This document shows positions 5,391 to 7,112 of a stretch of 7,112 bases of DNA, piece by piece (positions within the stretch are counted from its first letter, which is position 1; the number at the start of each line of letters is the position of its first letter). The translations under genes were made by a program, and so were the position numbers. Origin of the DNA: Hydrogenophaga sp. (GTDB lineage: Bacteria > Pseudomonadota > Gammaproteobacteria > Burkholderiales > Burkholderiaceae_C); contig JAIFNE010000137.1 of NCBI GenBank assembly GCA_020047875.1, positions 1-7,112 on the forward strand, written 5' to 3'. The notes below the pieces were generated by a model. It searched no databases and was not told where the DNA came from. It saw only the letters and a program-made list of their open reading frames with translations.

Positions 5391-6827
5391 ATGGGTACAC
5401 GAGATTTGAGTGAAGACACCGAGGTAGTCCTTCTGCTTTGCGGACGCTTTGGCGGCGAAAAGCAGGAGGCCTTTCAGCCTCTGGCGCCAAAAGAATATGG
5501 CGAACTAGCCAAGTGGTTAAAGGCGCTCGCACTTCGCCCGACCGACCTGATGACCGATTCAGGGCGCAGCGCATTGACGGGCGTTCAGGAGGCGCGGCTA
5601 GAGCGTCAGCGCGTGGAGTTCTTGCTGGGCCGCGGCACTGCCATGGCGTTGGCGTTGGAGCGCTGGGCTCGAGGGGGGCTGTGGGTCATTTCAAGAGGGG
5701 ATGATGAGTACCCCCAGCGGCTAAGGCGCCAGCTGAAGAACGCGGCCCCTCCTTTGCTGTATGGCGCAGGCGACAAGGCACTGCTGGAAAAAGGCGGACT
5801 GGCAATTGTTGGTTCGCGCAAAGCATCACCCGCTGCTCTGGCTTACACCCGCGCGATTGCATCGAAGTGTGCTGATGAAGGTTTAGCGGTGGTCTCGGGA
5901 GGGGCGGATGGAGTGGATAGTGCTGCTATGCAAGGGGTGACCGAAGCTGGTGGGTACTGCATTGGTGTCCTCCCAAGTGATTTGCTCAAGACCAGCCTCA
6001 ATCGGCAGAACCGCGTCGGATTGCAGGAAGGGCGTTTGGTTCTAGTTTCGCCGTTTTACCCCGAGGCTGGTTTCGGTCGTGGGGCAAATGCGATGGCCCG
6101 CAACCGCTACATCTATACACTCGCTGACCAAGCCCTGGTCATTGATTCCGCTCTGGGAGACGGCGGAACGTGGACGGGGGCGGTTGAAAACCTGAAGTAC
6201 AGGTGGGTGCCGCTTTACGTGCGTTCACCCGGCGAGGGTGCCGGTAATGCCGCTTTGATTGCGGAAGGCGCGATGCCATTCAACCTGACGGAAGACTCGA
6301 CAGACAAGCTCATCGGGTTATTAGGCGCCCGAGCTGCTGACCAGCCGCCGTCTGGCAATGACATTGCCGAGGCTCAGCAGTCGTTTCTGGCGCCTGAGTC
6401 GAATGCGTCGGAAGAAGCTGCTCCTTCCAAGTCGGCAGCTGTCCTATTGCAGGAGGAGCTACCGGCACAGCCAAGACCTGAAGAACTGGCAGTGCAACCG
6501 ACCGTAGCCAATGATTTGTTGGCCACATCTGATGTCGAGGAATCCAGCGACACCACGGGTAAGACGATTGATGAGCCACCATCAGCCGAGCAACCAGTAC
6601 CGGTGGGCAGAAGCGGCCTGGCCTTGGATATGTACGACGATTTCAGCGCCAAGCTAGCCTCTCTGTTTCGCGGGGGCGCGCTATCCGAGGAAGATATTTC
6701 GATGCTGCTGAGCATCGAAAAGTCTCAAGCCAAGGCTTGGCTGAAACGGGCCAGCAAAGCTGGGCTCGTCGAAAAACTCAAGAAACCAGTGCGATATGCA
6801 CTGGGGAGTCAAGGCAGCTTGTGTTAA
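5391..6827 (+). CDS. DprA/Smf-like (SLOG-fold) DNA-processing protein with C-terminal winged helix
   Basis: The 478-residue protein contains a DprA-type Rossmann domain. Residues 108-143 carry the DprA entry YPQRLRRQL, PPLLYGAGD and LAIVGSRKAS. Next are VVSGGADGVDSAAM (167-180), the NR pair at 238-239 in ARNRYIYTLAD, and GDGGTWTGA (256-264), matching the phosphate- and DNA-binding loops of DprA. An N-terminal region (about 1-100) of uncertain fold precedes it. A Pro/Glu/Ala-rich, probably disordered linker spans about 312-412, and a winged helix resembling the DprA C-terminal domain follows (about 415-472). DprA binds single-stranded DNA and loads RecA. Relatives in conflict systems are thought to act as nucleotide or DNA sensors. 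I chose ATG 5391: it lies ten bases after the RecQ stop, with GAAAG overlapping that stop. A TTG at 5352 in the same frame would extend the protein by 13 residues into the RecQ gene and lacks support. The long linker and the gene context mark this as an accessory paralogue rather than the competence DprA. Confidence 0.88.
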   Translation: MGTRDLSEDTEVVLLLCGRFGGEKQEAFQPLAPKEYGELAKWLKALALRPTDLMTDSGRSALTGVQEARLERQRVEFLLGRGTAMALALERWARGGLWVISRGDDEYPQRLRRQLKNAAPPLLYGAGDKALLEKGGLAIVGSRKASPAALAYTRAIASKCADEGLAVVSGGADGVDSAAMQGVTEAGGYCIGVLPSDLLKTSLNRQNRVGLQEGRLVLVSPFYPEAGFGRGANAMARNRYIYTLADQALVIDSALGDGGTWTGAVENLKYRWVPLYVRSPGEGAGNAALIAEGAMPFNLTEDSTDKLIGLLGARAADQPPSGNDIAEAQQSFLAPESNASEEAAPSKSAAVLLQEELPAQPRPEELAVQPTVANDLLATSDVEESSDTTGKTIDEPPSAEQPVPVGRSGLALDMYDDFSAKLASLFRGGALSEEDISMLLSIEKSQAKAWLKRASKAGLVEKLKKPVRYALGSQGSLC

Positions 6828-6845
6828 CTGAGACTACCTGCACAC

Positions 6846-6851
6846 AGGAGG
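6846..6851 (+). promoter_or_regulatory. Strong ribosome-binding site of the truncated third gene
   Basis: AGGAGG lies six bases before the ATG at 6858 and is the best Shine-Dalgarno sequence in the window. It supports a genuine gene start here even though the frame is only 34 codons long. Confidence 0.65.
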
Positions 6852-6857
6852 CGCAAG

Positions 6858-6962
6858 ATGTTTAGTTCGGTGACGCAAGCGGATTTGCGGGCGCAGATGG
6901 AGCAGCATCTGCTGATGGTTGAGGAGGTCTTGAGGCTCAATGCCGTTTTGCATGGAACTTGA
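6858..6962 (+). pseudogene. 5' remnant of the third operon gene, cut by an insertion sequence
   Basis: An ATG with an ideal ribosome site, 30 bases after the DprA-like stop, opens a 34-codon frame beginning MFSSVTQADLRAQMEQHLL. The peptide reads as an amphipathic helix with Glu, Leu and Met. The family is not recognisable from so little. The frame ends at TGA 6960-6962, inside sequence that appears to belong to the adjoining insertion sequence, so the final few codons and the stop are probably not original. I read it as the start of a longer gene, the third member of the helicase/DprA operon, interrupted by the element. The rest of the gene may survive on the far side of the element, outside this window. 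A genuine small protein is the alternative. Confidence 0.55.
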
Positions 6963-7112
6963 CCCTCAGCACCGGTGTGTGGTGAGACCCGCGCATCGTG
7001 GCTCAGCGTGCTCAAACGGATTGGCCGGCAAGTGCTTGAGCTTGGACAGGCGCAGGTACGCAATCGCGATGAAGTTCTTGCTCGTTCTGAACCCGCGAGC
7101 GGCCCGCTTGGC
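6950..7112. mobile_element. End of an insertion sequence (ISL3-like), continues past the window
   Basis: The element is recognised by the transposase C-terminus on its minus strand. The exact boundary cannot be fixed without the other end. It lies between the last plausible codon of the interrupted gene and the transposase stop, roughly 6945-6965. The stretch TTGACCCT at 6958-6965 may belong to its terminal inverted repeat, and the target duplication cannot be seen from one end only. Confidence 0.5.
6966..7112 (-). CDS. Transposase C-terminus, ISL3-family-like, partial
   Basis: The minus strand encodes 48 residues up to a TGA at 6966-6968 and is open to the window edge. The peptide begins AKRAARGFRTSKNFIAIAYL and continues RLSKLKHLPANPF. 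The pattern ARGFR-x-x-x-NF-x-x-x-x-YL-x-x-x-KL is typical of the last helices of DDE transposases of the ISL3 (IS204/IS1001/IS1165) group, after the catalytic Glu. The catalytic residues lie outside the window. The element's transposase points toward the interrupted operon, so read-through from it would be antisense to that operon. The family call rests on a short C-terminal segment; another DDE family is possible. Confidence 0.62.
   Translation of the reverse strand, partial: AKRAARGFRTSKNFIAIAYLRLSKLKHLPANPFEHAEPRCAGLTTHRC

Overview
The window looks like accessory (genomic-island or defence-island) DNA from a high-GC betaproteobacterium, probably Burkholderiales/Comamonadaceae. That placement rests on base composition, codon use and protein style; no rRNA or other phylogenetic marker is present. 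No tRNA, rRNA or CRISPR array was seen. Two intact or nearly intact gene blocks point away from each other from a scarred centre, and one or more insertion sequences lie at the right edge.

Left block (minus strand, about 2515 down to 17). The order is a MESH1-like HD-domain (p)ppGpp-type pyrophosphohydrolase, a 515-residue protein I do not recognise, a small 93-residue protein, and then a cluster of three stem-loops, the last of which looks like a terminator. The HD gene has lost a short stretch near its start, so its natural start codon and ribosome-binding site are out of frame with the catalytic domain. It is probably a pseudogene.

Centre (about 2517-3262). This holds about 270 bases without a convincing gene, then two head-truncated remnants. 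One is the C-terminus of a UvrD-like superfamily 1 helicase (minus strand); the other is the C-terminus of a large PglX/Eco57I-like adenine DNA methyltransferase (plus strand, with a further 1-base frameshift). They meet at about 2943-2949. One deletion that removed both 5' ends of a divergent gene pair would explain this.

Right block (plus strand, 3281-6962). Directly downstream of the methyltransferase remnant come a RecQ-family helicase fused to a ComFC-like phosphoribosyltransferase domain, a DprA/SLOG-like protein with an acidic linker and a C-terminal winged helix, and a third gene with a strong ribosome-binding site. The third gene is cut off after about 30 codons by an insertion sequence. 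Only the C-terminus of the element's transposase (ISL3-like, minus strand) is in the window.

In functional terms, the plus-strand block brings together the three activities best known from natural transformation (SF2 helicase, ComFC-like PRTase, DprA) in an apparent operon that once began with, or followed, a DNA methyltransferase. This suggests a DNA-processing or anti-phage module. The methyltransferase and the third gene are broken while the helicase and DprA-like genes are open end to end, so this copy is probably incomplete. The defence role is inference; the domain calls come from motifs visible in the translations.
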